Shown: positions 11,677 through 22,471 of the stretch, one piece after another
Position numbering within the stretch: position 1 is the first letter of the stretch
Layout of the letters: each line of letters begins with the position of its first letter
From: Anthoceros angustus
Lineage: Eukaryota > Streptophyta > Anthocerotopsida > Anthocerotales > Anthocerotaceae
Assembly (NCBI GenBank): GCA_010909165.1
Contig: MU008185.1
Location: 310,001 to 374,000, forward strand
Direction of reading: 5' to 3'
DNA length: 64,000 nucleotides
The notes under the pieces: generated by a model
What the model was told of the DNA's origin: nothing
Databases searched by the model: none
The model's input: the letters and a program-made list of their open reading frames with translations, nothing else
Program-made: the position numbers and the translations under genes

Positions 11677-12285
11677 ATGGCAGGAGACAAGGCGTGGACG
11701 GCTTGCCTGCAGACTGTGTGCGTACTCGTGGCAATGTGCGAGGCACTGGACCGAGCAAGTGCAGAGGTGGAGCACATGAAGAAGCTTCCAACATCCACCA
11801 GGTCGGGCGACATCACCACCATCCACTTCTTCCAGGACTTCGAAGACCGCTCCTGCACCACGGTTTTCGGGCCGTCCCCTGTGAGCGGCAGCGTGGTGGA
11901 GTTCGGGCAGGGCAGAGTCTTCGACTACCCCGTGACAGCCAGCGCCGAGCCGGGAAGCCTCCTCCTCGGGCGAGCCCGCGGCATCCACATCTACGAGTCT
12001 CTGGATGCCGACGGTGTGCACGAGATGCTCACCATCTCCTTCAGCTCAGGCGAGTTCGCCCGCAGCTCCCTGACCTTGGGAGGCCACGGCCCCGCAGACG
12101 CCCTCCTGCACGAGCTTCCTGTGGTAGGCGGCACCGGGGTGTTCAGATTCGCTCGAGGCTCGGCCGTCTACCAGCAGGCACTGCCAGGCCAGTCCGACAC
12201 GATCTATTCTGTGGAGGTGAGCCTCAAGGACGTCGAATGGCCCGGTTCTGTCTTACCCTCACCATCAGCTGTGGAAGGAATGTAG
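11677..12285 (+). CDS. Dirigent protein
   Basis: A single-exon ORF of 202 codons. Dirigent proteins guide stereoselective coupling of phenoxy radicals in the apoplast for lignan or lignin-like compounds. The N-terminus has a hydrophobic signal-like stretch (ACLQTVCVLVAMCEAL). The body shows the family pattern: HFFQDFEDRS, FGQGRVFDYPVT, LLLGRARGIHIYES, then a beta-strand region with SSLTLGG and the hallmark VVGGTGVFRFARG. At 202 residues it is in the usual size range. The 3' end could be spliced (YSVE followed by GTGAGC), which would change the last 20 or so residues. It lies 273 bases after the plastid-protein gene, and a frameshifted duplicate follows at 13379. The specific coupling substrate cannot be told from sequence. 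Confidence 0.85.
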   Translation: MAGDKAWTACLQTVCVLVAMCEALDRASAEVEHMKKLPTSTRSGDITTIHFFQDFEDRSCTTVFGPSPVSGSVVEFGQGRVFDYPVTASAEPGSLLLGRARGIHIYESLDADGVHEMLTISFSSGEFARSSLTLGGHGPADALLHELPVVGGTGVFRFARGSAVYQQALPGQSDTIYSVEVSLKDVEWPGSVLPSPSAVEGM

Positions 12286-12522
12286 AATCATGCAGCCTTC
12301 CCTGCTGTGATTGCAATGCCCTTCCTGACACGGCTATGCATTTGACACTTCTTCAATCTACTACGATGACATGGGAACCGACATATGCAGCTTCCTCCAC
12401 GTTTTTGGAACGGGCTTGCCATCTTCTCCAATCTGACCTGCCATGTGGCAACCGATATCAGTATATGCAGCTTCCTCCCCGTTCGTTCTTGGAATGAGTG
12501 CTTCTTGTGCTCCTTCAATATG

Positions 12523-12837
12523 CTACGGTGACACGGGAATAAGCATCTGCAGCTCCCCGTTCTTGAGCACAAACGGATCAGCCAGTCCTCCCAGGGGTTC
12601 CAGCTTCACCACCTCATTCACGTCTCCAAAATTCTGCCGCTGCGCTCGGACTTCAATGCAGGAGCGGCCGAAGAACATGGAGATGCAGACGCTGCGGAGG
12701 CGGCCGAGGTTGGATGCGTCCCTACTGATGTCAAACAAGAAAGATCCTTCGAGCTGCACTCCTCGCTCCGTGACATACAGTGGAGTCGGAGACGGCGAGC
12801 TGAAGAGCTCGAAGCGGATGCCTTGCTGATCGTCCAC
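12523..12837 (-). pseudogene. Duplicated C-terminus of the HSP70-like gene
   Basis: This is an identical-reading copy of the last 104 codons of the HSP70-like gene at 14218-16302, from DDQQGIRFELF to MLIPVSP. It is cut off at the duplication junction (about 12883), so it has no ATPase domain or promoter of its own. It is a by-product of the tandem duplication. Confidence 0.85.
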
Positions 12838-12933
12838 GGCGGGGCAGTATCGATGCTTGACGCACTGGTCGATGCCTAGCCTGTCTCCTTCAATGTGGAC
12901 TCAGAATTTGTCTTTAACATCTTGCTTTGTCAG

Positions 12934-13105
12934 ATCAAGAGTGCACGTGAGTCTGCGAATCGGACAGTGATAAACAAAGAACGGATCATCTATTCGACCG
13001 AGAAGGACTTCTCTGAGCAGGACTACGAGGCTCAGGAATGGAGAGGCAACTGAGAGAAAGGCAAGCTCAACAGGCCACCAGGTCAGGAAAGCTGAATCCA
13101 GCTGA
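12934..13105 (+). pseudogene. Duplicated last exon of the plastid-protein gene
   Basis: This copy of the exon at 11230-11403 includes the 3' splice site. Single-base losses (GAATGGAGAGG instead of GAATGGGAGAGG; CACCAGG instead of CACCCAGG) break its frame. No upstream exons are duplicated, so it is non-functional. Confidence 0.85.
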
Positions 13106-13378
13106 AAGCTATACGTCATAATCTCTTGTACAGTTGCAAGAGACCGCAGATGGGCATCTCTCTCCCAAAATCGTACATAGGGACACGTCAGTGTAATTCC
13201 AGACTGTACTGTACACCTCTTTCTGTCGGATTGTCGGGAAGTGCATTGCAGTGTCCAGATTCAAGATTCCCGATGCAGTGGATACAGCCCACCGAAAAAC
13301 AGATTCCTCACCACCACAAGACCTGTCCACTTACAAGCTCCTCTCATCCTACTCGCTGCTTCAGTCTAGAATTCAGAC

Positions 13379-13975
13379 ATGGCAGGAGACAAGGCGTGGA
13401 CGGCTTGCCTGCAGACTGTGTGCGTACTCGTGGCAATGTGCGAGGCACTGGACCGAGCAAGTGCAGAGGTGGAGCACATGAAGAAGCTTCCAACATCCAC
13501 CAGGTCGGGCGACATCACCACCATCCACTTCTTCCAGGACTTCGAAGACCGCTCCTGCACCACGGTTTTCAGGCCGTCCCTGTGAGCGGCAGCGTGGTGG
13601 AGTTCGGGCAGGGCAGAGTCTTCGACTACCCGTGACAGCCAGCGCCGAGCCGAAGCCTCCTCCTCGGCGAGCCCGCGGCATCCACATCTACGAGTCTCTG
13701 GATGCCGACGGTGTGCACGAGATGCTCACCATCTCCTTCAGCTCAGGCGAGTTCGCCCGCAGCTCCTGACCTTGGGAGGCCACGGCCCCGCAGACGCCCT
13801 CCTGCACGAGCTTCCTGTGGTAGGCGGCACCGGGGTGTTCAGATTCGCTCGAGGCTCGGCCGTCTACCAGCAGGCACTGCCAGGCCAGTCCGACACGATC
13901 TATTCTGTGGAGGTGAGCCTCAAGGACGTCGAATGGCCCGGTTCTGTCTTACCTCACCATCAGCTGTGGAAGGAA
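13379..13975 (+). pseudogene. Frameshifted duplicate dirigent gene
   Basis: This copy of 11677-12285 keeps the same ATG context and reads the same through HFFQDFEDRSCTTVF. It then breaks at a lost C near 13578 and at further single-base losses to 13952. The conserved VVGGTG block survives only in another frame. If the single-base losses are sequencing errors, this would be a second functional dirigent gene or an artefactual copy. As written it cannot encode the full protein. Confidence 0.8.
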
Positions 13976-14217
13976 TGTAGAATCATGCAGCCTTCCCTGC
14001 TGTGATTGCAATGCCCTTCCTGACACGGCTATGCATTTGACACTTCTTCAATCTACTACGATGACATGGGAACCGACATATGCAGCTTCCTCCACGTTTT
14101 TGGAACGGGCTTGCCATCTTCTCCAATCTGACCTGCCATGTGGCAACCGATATCAGTATATGCAGCTTCCTCCCCGTTCGTTCTTGGAATGAGTGCTTCT
14201 TGTGCTCCTTCAATATG

Positions 14218-16302
14218 CTACGGTGACACGGGAATAAGCATCTGCAGCTCCCCGTTCTTGAGCACAAACGGATCAGCCAGTCCTCCCAGGGGTTCCAGCT
14301 TCACCACCTCATTCACGTCTCCAAAATTCTGCCGCTGCGCTCGGACTTCAATGCAGGAGCGGCCGAAGAACATGGAGATGCAGACGCTGCGGAGGCGGCC
14401 GAGGTTGGATGCGTCCCTACTGATGTCAAACAAGAAAGATCCTTCGAGCTGCACTCCTCGCTCCGTGACATACAGTGGAGTCGGAGACGGCGAGCTGAAG
14501 AGCTCGAAGCGGATGCCTTGCTGATCGTCCACGGCGGGGCAGTATCGATGCTTGACGCACTGGTCGATGCCTAGCCTGTCTCCCTTCCTCACGAAGATGT
14601 GGAAACCATCTCGGCATCGCAGCTTCCCGTTCCGCAGCACCTGCGATCCCGGCGGGTCCATGCTGCACGGGTCTCTGAATGTCGCGATTCCGTACGTCCT
14701 CCTGGCAATCCTGGAGGTGACGATGCTGCAAGGGGAAGCCCCGAGCGCCACTGCTCCCTGGCAGATGGCGCTGCCGGGGTCCGGGGGACAGATGATCTCC
14801 TCGACCTGCATCCCGAACGCGCCTCGCAATCTCCGGTTCAGGTAAGGCGAGGCCGAGAATCCTCCCACGATCATCAGCACCTTGATCTCGGCCGACATCT
14901 GTGCCCGGATCAGGTCCAGGATCTGGTCGATCACTGGATCGAAGATGTCCTTCATCTGAGATGCGGAGATGGTGAGCTCGTCGTAGTTGTTGCTGGCCAA
15001 GAACTTCCCGTTGCCTAGGTCATGGCGCCTCCATGCCGCGGCCAGCTTGCGGGGAAGCTCGAAATCCAGGCTCTGGTCCCAGCCGGAGGAGCCGTCGAAG
15101 CTGCATTTTATCTCCTCCCATCGCCGGAGAAGGATCGGCGTGAAGGTAGGGTTTGCTCGGACGAAGGAGTCGAAGCATCCGATTCTGCGAGAGAGGAAGG
15201 AGAGGAAGTTCTGATCGACATAGGAGCCTCCGCAGAGGCCGCCTGTGCTCTGCTTGGCTTCCTGCATGCTGAGAGCGTTCAGGCCGTGGGTGGAGCTGGA
15301 CATGATGTGAACGACGATGTCCACTGTGCCGCCTCCGACGTCGGCTACCAGGAAGTGGGATCCCCTGCCCAGGCCCAGGAGCTTGGACTTGGTGAGGCAG
15401 TAGACGGAGGCAGCCTCGGATTCCAGGACGATCTGCAGGGGATGCGGGCTGGCTGAATTTGCTGCTCCGTCAGGGCAGAACATGCCTGTCACCATGCCTG
15501 CCTTCTCTGCACAGCTCCGCATGTGCTGCTTGGCTCGGTCGTCCCAGATGGCAGGGACTGTGAGGCACCATTGGACCTGCCTCTTGGTGAGGTGCTTGCC
15601 GTATGTGTGTTGGAGATGGGCCATGATGAAGTCCGCCATCCTGGCAAGGTAGTCCGAGATGGCCCTCTCAACGCTCATGCCAGGGGGGAGGTCGTCCAGG
15701 ACGGAGAGGGCCAGTACGTCATGCTTCTTGCGTTCGCACTCCACCTCTGCCTTGATGCTGTCCCATGCTGTGTCGGGGGTGCCATGGTCCTGGCTGCTGA
15801 AGATCCTCTTGGTGAAGTGCAGTGCCGAGGACAGCAGTTTGGTCTGCCTCCCTCTTCCTGGGCCTGGAGCAAGAAGCAAGTCCGGGCTCCCAGCAGGGAG
15901 CGGGGATTCTGGCAACCGGCTTGCCAGACGGACTTTGAACCTCTTGACCAGGTAGCCAACCTCCTCTTGCAGATCCTCAACGTGTTGCTTCTGATCCCTT
16001 TTACACCAGGCCTGAAGGGCTTCCAGATAGCCCACCTGTGCAGACCACCCCCAGTTCCTCAACACGTAATCCGCGTCGCTGCGATGGGAGCCTGTCCCCC
16101 TTGCGAGGACGTAGTGAAGGCTGGTCTGTGTCTTGCAGTAAGGCTTGCTGCCTCCCTTCACCTGGTTGGGCCACTCGTAGAAGGTGTTGATCCGGTCGGG
16201 CTCACTCTTGTGGCAGAATGCAAATCCAGAGAAACTTGTCCCGAAGTCCAGGCCAACCACCACCTTGGCTCCTGTCTCACCCTCATCTTCCTCAACCTCC
16301 AT
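14218..16302 (-). CDS. HSP70-superfamily protein, HSPA12-like
   Basis: An uninterrupted ORF of 694 codons from ATG at 16302. The divergent HSP70-type ATPase fold is clear: phosphate-1 motif VVGLDFGTSFSGFAF near residues 14-28, phosphate-2 motif ADVGGGTVDIVVH near residue 320, and the adenosine-site motif MIVGGFSASPYL near residue 475. A WCLTVPAIWDDRAKQHMR segment is typical of the HSPA12A/B group. There is no EEVD tail and the classical substrate-binding domain is not recognisable; the C-terminal 200 residues are divergent. An ATP-dependent signalling or chaperone-like role is inference. The last 350 bases lie inside the tandem duplication, and a C-terminal fragment is repeated at 12523-12837. 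Confidence 0.88.
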   Translation of the reverse strand: MEVEEDEGETGAKVVVGLDFGTSFSGFAFCHKSEPDRINTFYEWPNQVKGGSKPYCKTQTSLHYVLARGTGSHRSDADYVLRNWGWSAQVGYLEALQAWCKRDQKQHVEDLQEEVGYLVKRFKVRLASRLPESPLPAGSPDLLLAPGPGRGRQTKLLSSALHFTKRIFSSQDHGTPDTAWDSIKAEVECERKKHDVLALSVLDDLPPGMSVERAISDYLARMADFIMAHLQHTYGKHLTKRQVQWCLTVPAIWDDRAKQHMRSCAEKAGMVTGMFCPDGAANSASPHPLQIVLESEAASVYCLTKSKLLGLGRGSHFLVADVGGGTVDIVVHIMSSSTHGLNALSMQEAKQSTGGLCGGSYVDQNFLSFLSRRIGCFDSFVRANPTFTPILLRRWEEIKCSFDGSSGWDQSLDFELPRKLAAAWRRHDLGNGKFLASNNYDELTISASQMKDIFDPVIDQILDLIRAQMSAEIKVLMIVGGFSASPYLNRRLRGAFGMQVEEIICPPDPGSAICQGAVALGASPCSIVTSRIARRTYGIATFRDPCSMDPPGSQVLRNGKLRCRDGFHIFVRKGDRLGIDQCVKHRYCPAVDDQQGIRFELFSSPSPTPLYVTERGVQLEGSFLFDISRDASNLGRLRSVCISMFFGRSCIEVRAQRQNFGDVNEVVKLEPLGGLADPFVLKNGELQMLIPVSP

Positions 16303-16685
16303 CGCCACCTCGGAGAATCAACCTTCTTGCAGATCAGGCCAAGCTTCTGAAATCAAGAACGCAATTGCAGCCTGGGTGAGGATACGTGGGATTGACAGAA
16401 CTCATCTGCCTTGCCTTAGCTGCTGCGCACTGACAGATTTTCTGGAGAACAATCCTCCTTTTTCCGTTGCGCATTCTTGATCTGCAATCGACACTTCTTG
16501 CGCGTGCGCAGGATGGAGTAGCTTCACATCTTGGCAAGAATTTGGGCGTGCTCGATGGCAGGCGAGAAAGACCTTCGCAAAGCCAGGACCGGGTCAAGAC
16601 GGTTATTTCAGTCAGGTTGCATTTACATATTGCTCTGCGTCTGTGCAGCCAGCTGACAAGTTTGAAGGACATGTATCTCTACATA
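16303..16685. other. Spacer, no gene seen
   Basis: About 380 bases lie between the start of the HSP70-like gene and the 3' end of the PI-PLC gene, both on the minus strand. They presumably hold the HSP70-like promoter and 5' UTR and the PLC 3' UTR. No ORF with recognisable content is present. Confidence 0.3.
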
Positions 16686-19365
16686 TTAACTCAAGCTGGA
16701 CCCTTTCACCGGCTCCAAGCAGATTTCGAGCAGGAGCTTGGAGCCCCGAGCTACCCCCTTTTTGGAATGCAAGGGGACGACGCGTATGCCAGGCTGCAGT
16801 ACCTTTACAGGAATGCAAGCTTGTCCGGCAAAGTCGTTACGCTGGAATTTGTCTTCCTCCCACACTTCCAGCCTCAGTACCGCGATTTCTGGGACTGCAA
16901 TCAAATGGGTCTTAATCAGTATCAGCATTGTCCACAGGTAAGTGACCTAGAACTTGTTCAGTCTCCTACAGTCCATGCTGTCGTCAACAGTGAAGAAAAT
17001 TGCACACCTGTCAGGGGGAATTCGTATATCTCTGTCTCCCAAAGTGGCTCCCTGCCCTTGTAAGCAACGGGAGTTTTGTGATCAGCTTCGTCAGCGGCCA
17101 CACCATGAATGCCCACCTGCCATGCTTCCAATGTGAGAAATGGAAGACTGAAAAGGCCTGAGATACATCTAAAAAACCGCAAATGTTAGCCATCTGACCT
17201 TAACATAAAAATCAGGCTTCTTGAAAATATCGAAATGCTTGTGCCAATCTGTTCCCGCCAGCACCCTTATCTACATTCGAGCACATTCCAAGGACGCAGT
17301 TAGGCTGTGACTGGACAGCAACGAAAAGAGCAGATATAGGACACAAACTCCTGTGTGTCTATACTGACCTTCAGAATTAGCGTCGGGGCCGCATTTTGTA
17401 TGTCAGCCGCACGGTCTTCGAGGAAATGGTCAGGCTTCTTGACGTAACCGCACCGACCATTAGCTTTGAAAAAAGCTCGAGCAATCCAAGTGGCACGATT
17501 AGACCCTTGCATGTTCATTGCTGCGAGTTGGAAACCATAACCCCAGGCATGCATTGGGTCTGCATTGGAAGAATCAAAACGCAGGCCAAATGGATACATC
17601 CTTCCAAGATTACTCCTCGTGTATCTGCAATTATCAACACAGTTTTGCCTTCCATAAGCCACCGCCAGACGAAGCCCATCAAATTTCCAGCCAAGGCACA
17701 CAAAGCGTCCACAAACAACGAACTGTGGGCCAGCAAAAACCCAAGTCTCTAATGCACGTCTCTTACTTACTTAAGGAGGCACCCAGGATTCTTCTCGATT
17801 ACTCGCTTTAGTTGAGGCTCACTCATGTTGGCCATGGTGCAGGTTTCACCAGCTACAAGCTCATCCTTGACTGCTTGCTTCATTTCTGATGGCTTCTCAC
17901 AATAGATGTAAAGAAGATGTTCAAACTCTGTGGCTATCTCACGCTCCTCCTCAACAGAGTCTGGCTTGTGGTGTGCGATGGCATCCATGGCAGCAGCTGC
18001 CTTCTGCACCGTAAAATGAGCTGCCTTTGTCTTTGTCCCCTTGATGCCTGGTCCCAGCTTCCTCGGTGGGTCATTTTCAACCGGTCTCTCTCCTATGGCT
18101 GCTACTTCTGGCAAAATGTCCACAGCGCCATCAGGATCTTCTTGCACCTGTGGCACATCAGGGCACGTACAAACTTTCAGGTGGAGGAACAACGTTCAGC
18201 AGGCTCAACAGCCAGCAGTGGCTTTATCCAACGCTACAAAGAAAGGGACATACCTGCTCCCCAACACTTTCGGAACGTGGTTTATCAGATATGATGATTT
18301 TCCCCTTCAGATCCTCTGGAGAACGATAGACCTTTGGTGGCCTCTCCTCTGCTGGGGGAATAAAGAGGAGGTCCCCCAGTGTAGAAACCAGTATCTGCCA
18401 AACGGCAGCAAGCAGAACCAGGTTACACAGACACTGGTCTGTCTCATCTCCTAAACCACAAAACTAGGAGGGGGACTCGGGGGATCACCTGGGCGGCTTG
18501 CTGCTGTAGGTCAAGTGACAAATGATTCTCAATCGTTATAATCACTGGATACTCGGATGCAACGAACGCATTCTCCTTGATTGCCGTTATACAGTCCGCA
18601 AAAGGTACAGCCTTTGTCAACGTGCTGAAGGAAGAGCAGGATGAGTTTAACAGAGGCCACAACAGTGCAGACAGCACGGATTTCACCAGCTATGGCTCTA
18701 GAAGGAGGTCAGAGTACTTACCCCCCGTGCAGAACCATGATTTTTCCCTTCCGTCCCCAGCAGTCGAGTTCAATGACACGGCACCCATCCAGTAAAGCTT
18801 TCACGATAGGCTCGGTGCTTGATCTCGACGTCAGTTGATTCCCAGTCAAGTAAGAATTGTGGCTCGTGTATATGTAATAGTGAGGGAGAGGGGCTGTCAT
18901 GTCTTGAGTTGGCTGTGCGACTCAACACATCACCATTCATACCGTGACAAGCTGGACAAAGTGGGACTCCACCTCTCACAAAGCCCAAAACCAACAAACG
19001 GCTGTTGTTACCTTCGAGCTGGTTGCCTCTGCACTATTGTGACCATTGTGCAGCAGATAGTTGTAAAATCCTTGCAGATCAAGCTCGGCCTTACGGATAC
19101 TCTCTCTGCTGCCATGTGAACCGAATAGACGGTGAGAATGAGAACTTCCTTCCGAATTGCATTTCCCAATTATGTCCGCAGCTTTCACCTCGTCCACAGA
19201 GGAATCTCCCTGCACCCTCGAGATGAAACCAGAGAGATCCAGGGCATTCATGTATTCCTTCCCATCAGTAGCCTCGTTAAACAGCCTCTTAACCAGTGCT
19301 GGCACAGTTCTCACTCGCCCCTGGTGGAAATGCACCTCGGGGAGACACCGAAAAAGACCCGGCAT
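16686..19365 (-). CDS. PLC: Phosphoinositide-specific phospholipase C
   Basis: A nine-exon gene: 19365-19012, 18902-18722, 18624-18489, 18394-18254, 18147-17771, 17624-17369, 17270-17199, 17116-17008, 16894-16686. It hydrolyses phosphatidylinositol 4,5-bisphosphate at the plasma membrane. The order of domains is the plant one. An N-terminal EF-hand-like region (exon 1) is followed by the X domain with [24 protein letters not shown] and [12 protein letters not shown]. An acidic linker comes next, then the Y domain with [25 protein letters not shown] and [12 protein letters not shown]. Last is a C2 domain with [33 protein letters not shown] and [10 protein letters not shown]. The catalytic His of SHNSY is present. 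No PH domain is present, as expected for plants. All domains are intact. Confidence 0.93.
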
Positions 19366-20732
19366 GGTGACCCACTCGCTCAATATCCTGCCAAGGCACC
19401 GACCCTTTTTCAGCCATGACCCATCATGCACTACCTTCCACCATCACCAGTTGCCCATGGATCGACATTCGCAGGAAAGAGAATTCACAACCTTTGACTA
19501 TGATCAGGACTTGGGGCAGCAGCGGGGAGAGGCAGACACTGGCCCATTACGATCTACCAAACCCAGTCGCTCCTTCAAGACATGAGACACGGATCGACTT
19601 GCATTGCGAGCTGGTACACCAGGAGCCCTATCTGTTAGACCCAACTCCTCGCCTACATCGCATTTCACAATCCTCGCATTGCCACCCAAATCACTCCATT
19701 CCGCGCAACAACTGGCTTACCGCAGCTCCGCCTCTACCACGACACAATGGACAAGCCTTGGGTCTGCCTTCCAGGTCGTCTCATCCGCATCACAGCGCAG
19801 CTAGCAAGCTACCTGTGTTCCTAGAGGAGATCCACTGTCGCATTTCTAAAATAACACCGTTGCAGAGCATGATCATGCCTTACCTTTGTATCTGACTTCC
19901 GATTCCGCGCCCCGCCAAAACTCTGCGACCACTGCCGTCGACTCCTAACCACTCGGATGCGAAAAGCGCGCAGAGTCACTCCCCGCGAGCTCCAACTGGC
20001 ATCCCTTGTTCTTCTTCTTGTGAAATGGTGAAATGGTGATACCAAACACGGCGTAAGGAGCTGCCTTGACAAACGAACTTCTGCCTGGAGGAGGCAGCAG
20101 CGCAGACGCGTTGTCGACTTTTGTGCCCTTCACGTGTCCTTCTCTCATAGTATACTGTAAACTACTGTATGTTTTGCGCTAAGAGACAACGTGCCTGCTC
20201 CCGCTCCCAAGCCCCGTGCCGTCCACAAACATATCGTCGGCCTTCTCTAGGAGAAGTTTGACCACATTTCCAAGGCCATCCCGATACGAACCTGAGCTTC
20301 TCATCTGACACTCTTTGTTGTCTTATGCATATTTTATGGATGTAGTCTTCGGAGTGTGTTATAGACTCGTATGCCGGATAGCGTACTGCAACAGGAGGCC
20401 TGACCTAGGGCATCGGGGCATCCAGGGGTCTAAAACGTGGTAGGCCTTTTCTGTACGGGATCTTGGATCCTGTTGTTGCCGGCTCATGGCGGGAGCCGGA
20501 AAGCGCAGAACTGGAACCGAGAACAACAATCAATCAGGTGGGCGCTGGAGGAGCAGAGGAATTGGGACAGGGTTGTTGATTTGAATGGATGCCGCATGCC
20601 TTGCCTTGTTTTTGTTTAGCAGTGCTGCTTTCTCAACAGTGGGAACCCTGTAATGGAGGAGGCTTGGACATGCGAGATGGGTTCAAGAAGGTCTGAGCAA
20701 CCCGTGGATGCTGATGTTGGGTGACAGGGAGC
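19366..20732. promoter_or_regulatory. Divergent intergenic region
   Basis: This 1.37-kb region lies between the divergent PI-PLC and prefoldin 5 genes. It should hold both promoters and 5' UTRs. A GC-richer part (19440-20150) with an open minus-strand stretch at 19504-19689 could be an untranslated or short leader exon of PLC. I see no domain in it and do not call a gene. Confidence 0.35.
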
Positions 20733-21543
20733 ATGGAGCAGCCGGGGAGGTTGATGGACGAGCTCAGCAAGCTGAGCATTGATCAACTGAAGCAGGTGAA
20801 GGAGCAGTATGATGGGGAGCTCTCCGTGCTGCAAGACAGTTTGTCCAGCATCCGGACGGCTGCTACTCGTTTCGAGATGGCTGCCAAAGCTGTGCACCAG
20901 CTGTCGCAGCAGCCCGCTGGTCCGCCCTGGCCCTGGCTGCGTTTTGCTGTGCTGCAACAGGTTTTAGGTTTGTTTGTTGATGCGCATGCTGCATCTGGTT
21001 TGGGTGGCAGGGAAGGAGCTCTTAGTGCCTCTGACGGCTTCCCTGTACGCGCCGGGAAGGCTAGCGAATGTGGATAACGTCCTCGTGGATGTTGGAACCG
21101 GTTACTACATACAGGTGTAGCTTCAGGTTCACAAAGTTGCTGGTCTTTTCTTCCAAGGGATTTGGGTGCCCAGGTGGCCGTTTGGAGGTTGCCAGCGTCC
21201 CCATGCTCAGAGTTTTGGCTGGACTGGTTTTGCAGAAGACGTTACCTGAAAGCAAGGACTACTGCGAGCGGAAAATCCAGTTTTTGAGAGCCAACCACGA
21301 CAAGCTGGTCGAGGTGTGTATGAGCAGTGCTTCAGCTTGCCTTTGCATCAAACGAGGGCGGGTGCAAGTTTGCATCTGAGGTTCGCGTTTAGGGTGACTG
21401 ACGAATTCTGGCTGCTGTCTGCTTTGCAGGTGGCTTCGGAGAAGAAACGGGTGGTTGATCAAGTCAGCATCGTATTGCAGGCAAAGAGCCGGCCAGCAAT
21501 TCCATCGGCCAGAGCAGCGGCGGGCCCGATCTTGAAGGGATAG
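20733..21543 (+). CDS. PFD5: Prefoldin subunit 5
   Basis: Four exons: 20733-20919, 21011-21114, 21236-21313, 21430-21543. Prefoldin is the cytosolic hexameric co-chaperone that hands unfolded tubulin and actin to the chaperonin CCT; subunit 5 is an alpha-type subunit. The protein starts [17 protein letters not shown] with the N-terminal coiled-coil helix ([16 protein letters not shown]). It continues with the beta-hairpin region [17 protein letters not shown] and [10 protein letters not shown], and closes with the C-terminal helix [16 protein letters not shown] and [15 protein letters not shown]. This is a full-length family member of about 160 residues. An in-frame GTG 12 bases upstream is not used as start, because the ATG fits the family N-terminus. 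Confidence 0.93.
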
Positions 21544-22249
21544 ATTCCTGACTGAGCGCGAGAATTACACTCTCTTGCTTCCACCGTCGTGTGAAGAGGA
21601 TGGACTCCACCAGAAGTGTGTGTCGGGCTCAGTGATATGGTCGCGCAACATCTTTTCGGTGGTTGGTGCGCTGACGCGCTCATGGAATCAGTGTCTGGAG
21701 AGCCCTAGGACAGGAAATGGTCACTTATGTTTAGGAGGGCAAGATGGAATTGTCGGCCATCGTCGGTCACTCAGGGATCCGGAAGATGGGTCTTTCGAAA
21801 GAGATTCTCAACACATTCGAGAGTTGCATGCGGCTCACTGCTGCAACTCTGGCGTTGCGAGCTCGGGCCCATCAGCATGGATACCAAGCCGCAATTGTTT
21901 CAGGGTTTAGTGTGTGATGGAGGGCCACATGTTTCAGTGTCTAGACCGACCGACGATGGAGCCGGACTCTAGTGATGCTGCTATGTCACATGATCGCAAT
22001 ACCCATAAGAGTCATTCATGTCCTGTGTGAATGTTAATCTAATTGAAAGAACAATATCACTAGTTGGAACTTTAACATAAATTCTTATTCAGCAGAGATG
22101 GTACTGCAAGGCTCCTTTGAGCGAGGGCGCGCCACAACAAACCTAAACGTAGGAGGACGTGGCCACCATCTTTGGCACTCTCTTCCCAAATAGCAAGCTA
22201 GCAAGTGTCCTTTGGAAAGATAAGATTTATGTGGAAGGATAAATGCAAT
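21544..22249. other. 3' region of prefoldin gene, no further gene
   Basis: This probably begins with the prefoldin 3' UTR. Small open frames at 21575-21972 overlap in different phases and show no domain. Past about 22000 the sequence becomes AT-rich and repeat-like. Confidence 0.3.
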
Positions 22250-22434
22250 GATCGAAGTGATCTCTTTTGCCCAAGCTGTGATGATTCAAGAAGTGATCTC
22301 TTTTGCCCAAGCTGTGATGATTCAAGCAAGCCGTAATCCTTCTGCCCAAGCTGTAATGATCCAAGCAAGCCATGATCCCTTCTGCTCAAGCTGTGATATC
22401 CAGTAAGCCGTAATCCCGTCTACCCAAGCTGCGA
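22250..22434. repeat. Degenerate minisatellite
   Basis: About five copies of a roughly 35-base unit with core CCCAAGCTGTGATGATTCAAG. The first two copies are nearly identical and later ones are progressively diverged (GCAAGCCGTAATCCTTCTG variants). There is no coding content. Confidence 0.75.
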
Positions 22435-22471
22435 CTTAAAGCCAGGAGCTGTATAGAGCTATATATGCTTG

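Larger units (their letters stand above)
11178..12883. repeat. Tandem duplication, unit 1
   Basis: First unit of a near-perfect 1.7-kb direct repeat. It begins beside a (GT)n run (about 11161-11178) inside the last intron of the plastid-protein gene. It spans that gene's last exon, the intact dirigent gene, and a fragment of the HSP70-like gene's 3' end. The junction shares TGTCTCC with the opposite end of the unit, consistent with a microhomology-mediated event. Confidence 0.9.
12884..14578. repeat. Tandem duplication, unit 2
   Basis: Second unit of the 1.7-kb direct repeat, about 11 bases shorter than unit 1. The differences I could find are mostly single-base losses inside C or G runs, for example near 13578, 13630, 13650, 13668, 13767 and 13952. 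There is also a 2-base loss near 12900 and a substitution near 13571. The right end merges into the intact HSP70-like gene. Confidence 0.9.

Noticed and set aside
11424-12497. Plus-strand 357-codon frame overlapping the dirigent gene
   Set aside because: It is out of frame with the dirigent ORF, which has a clear family match. Its His/Arg-rich sequence is a shadow.
16467-17063. Plus-strand 198-codon frame
   Set aside because: It is antisense to the C2-domain exons of PI-PLC, which read clearly on the minus strand.
22250-22434. Array resembling a CRISPR layout
   Set aside because: Units are degenerate minisatellite copies without unique spacers, in an intron-containing eukaryotic genome.
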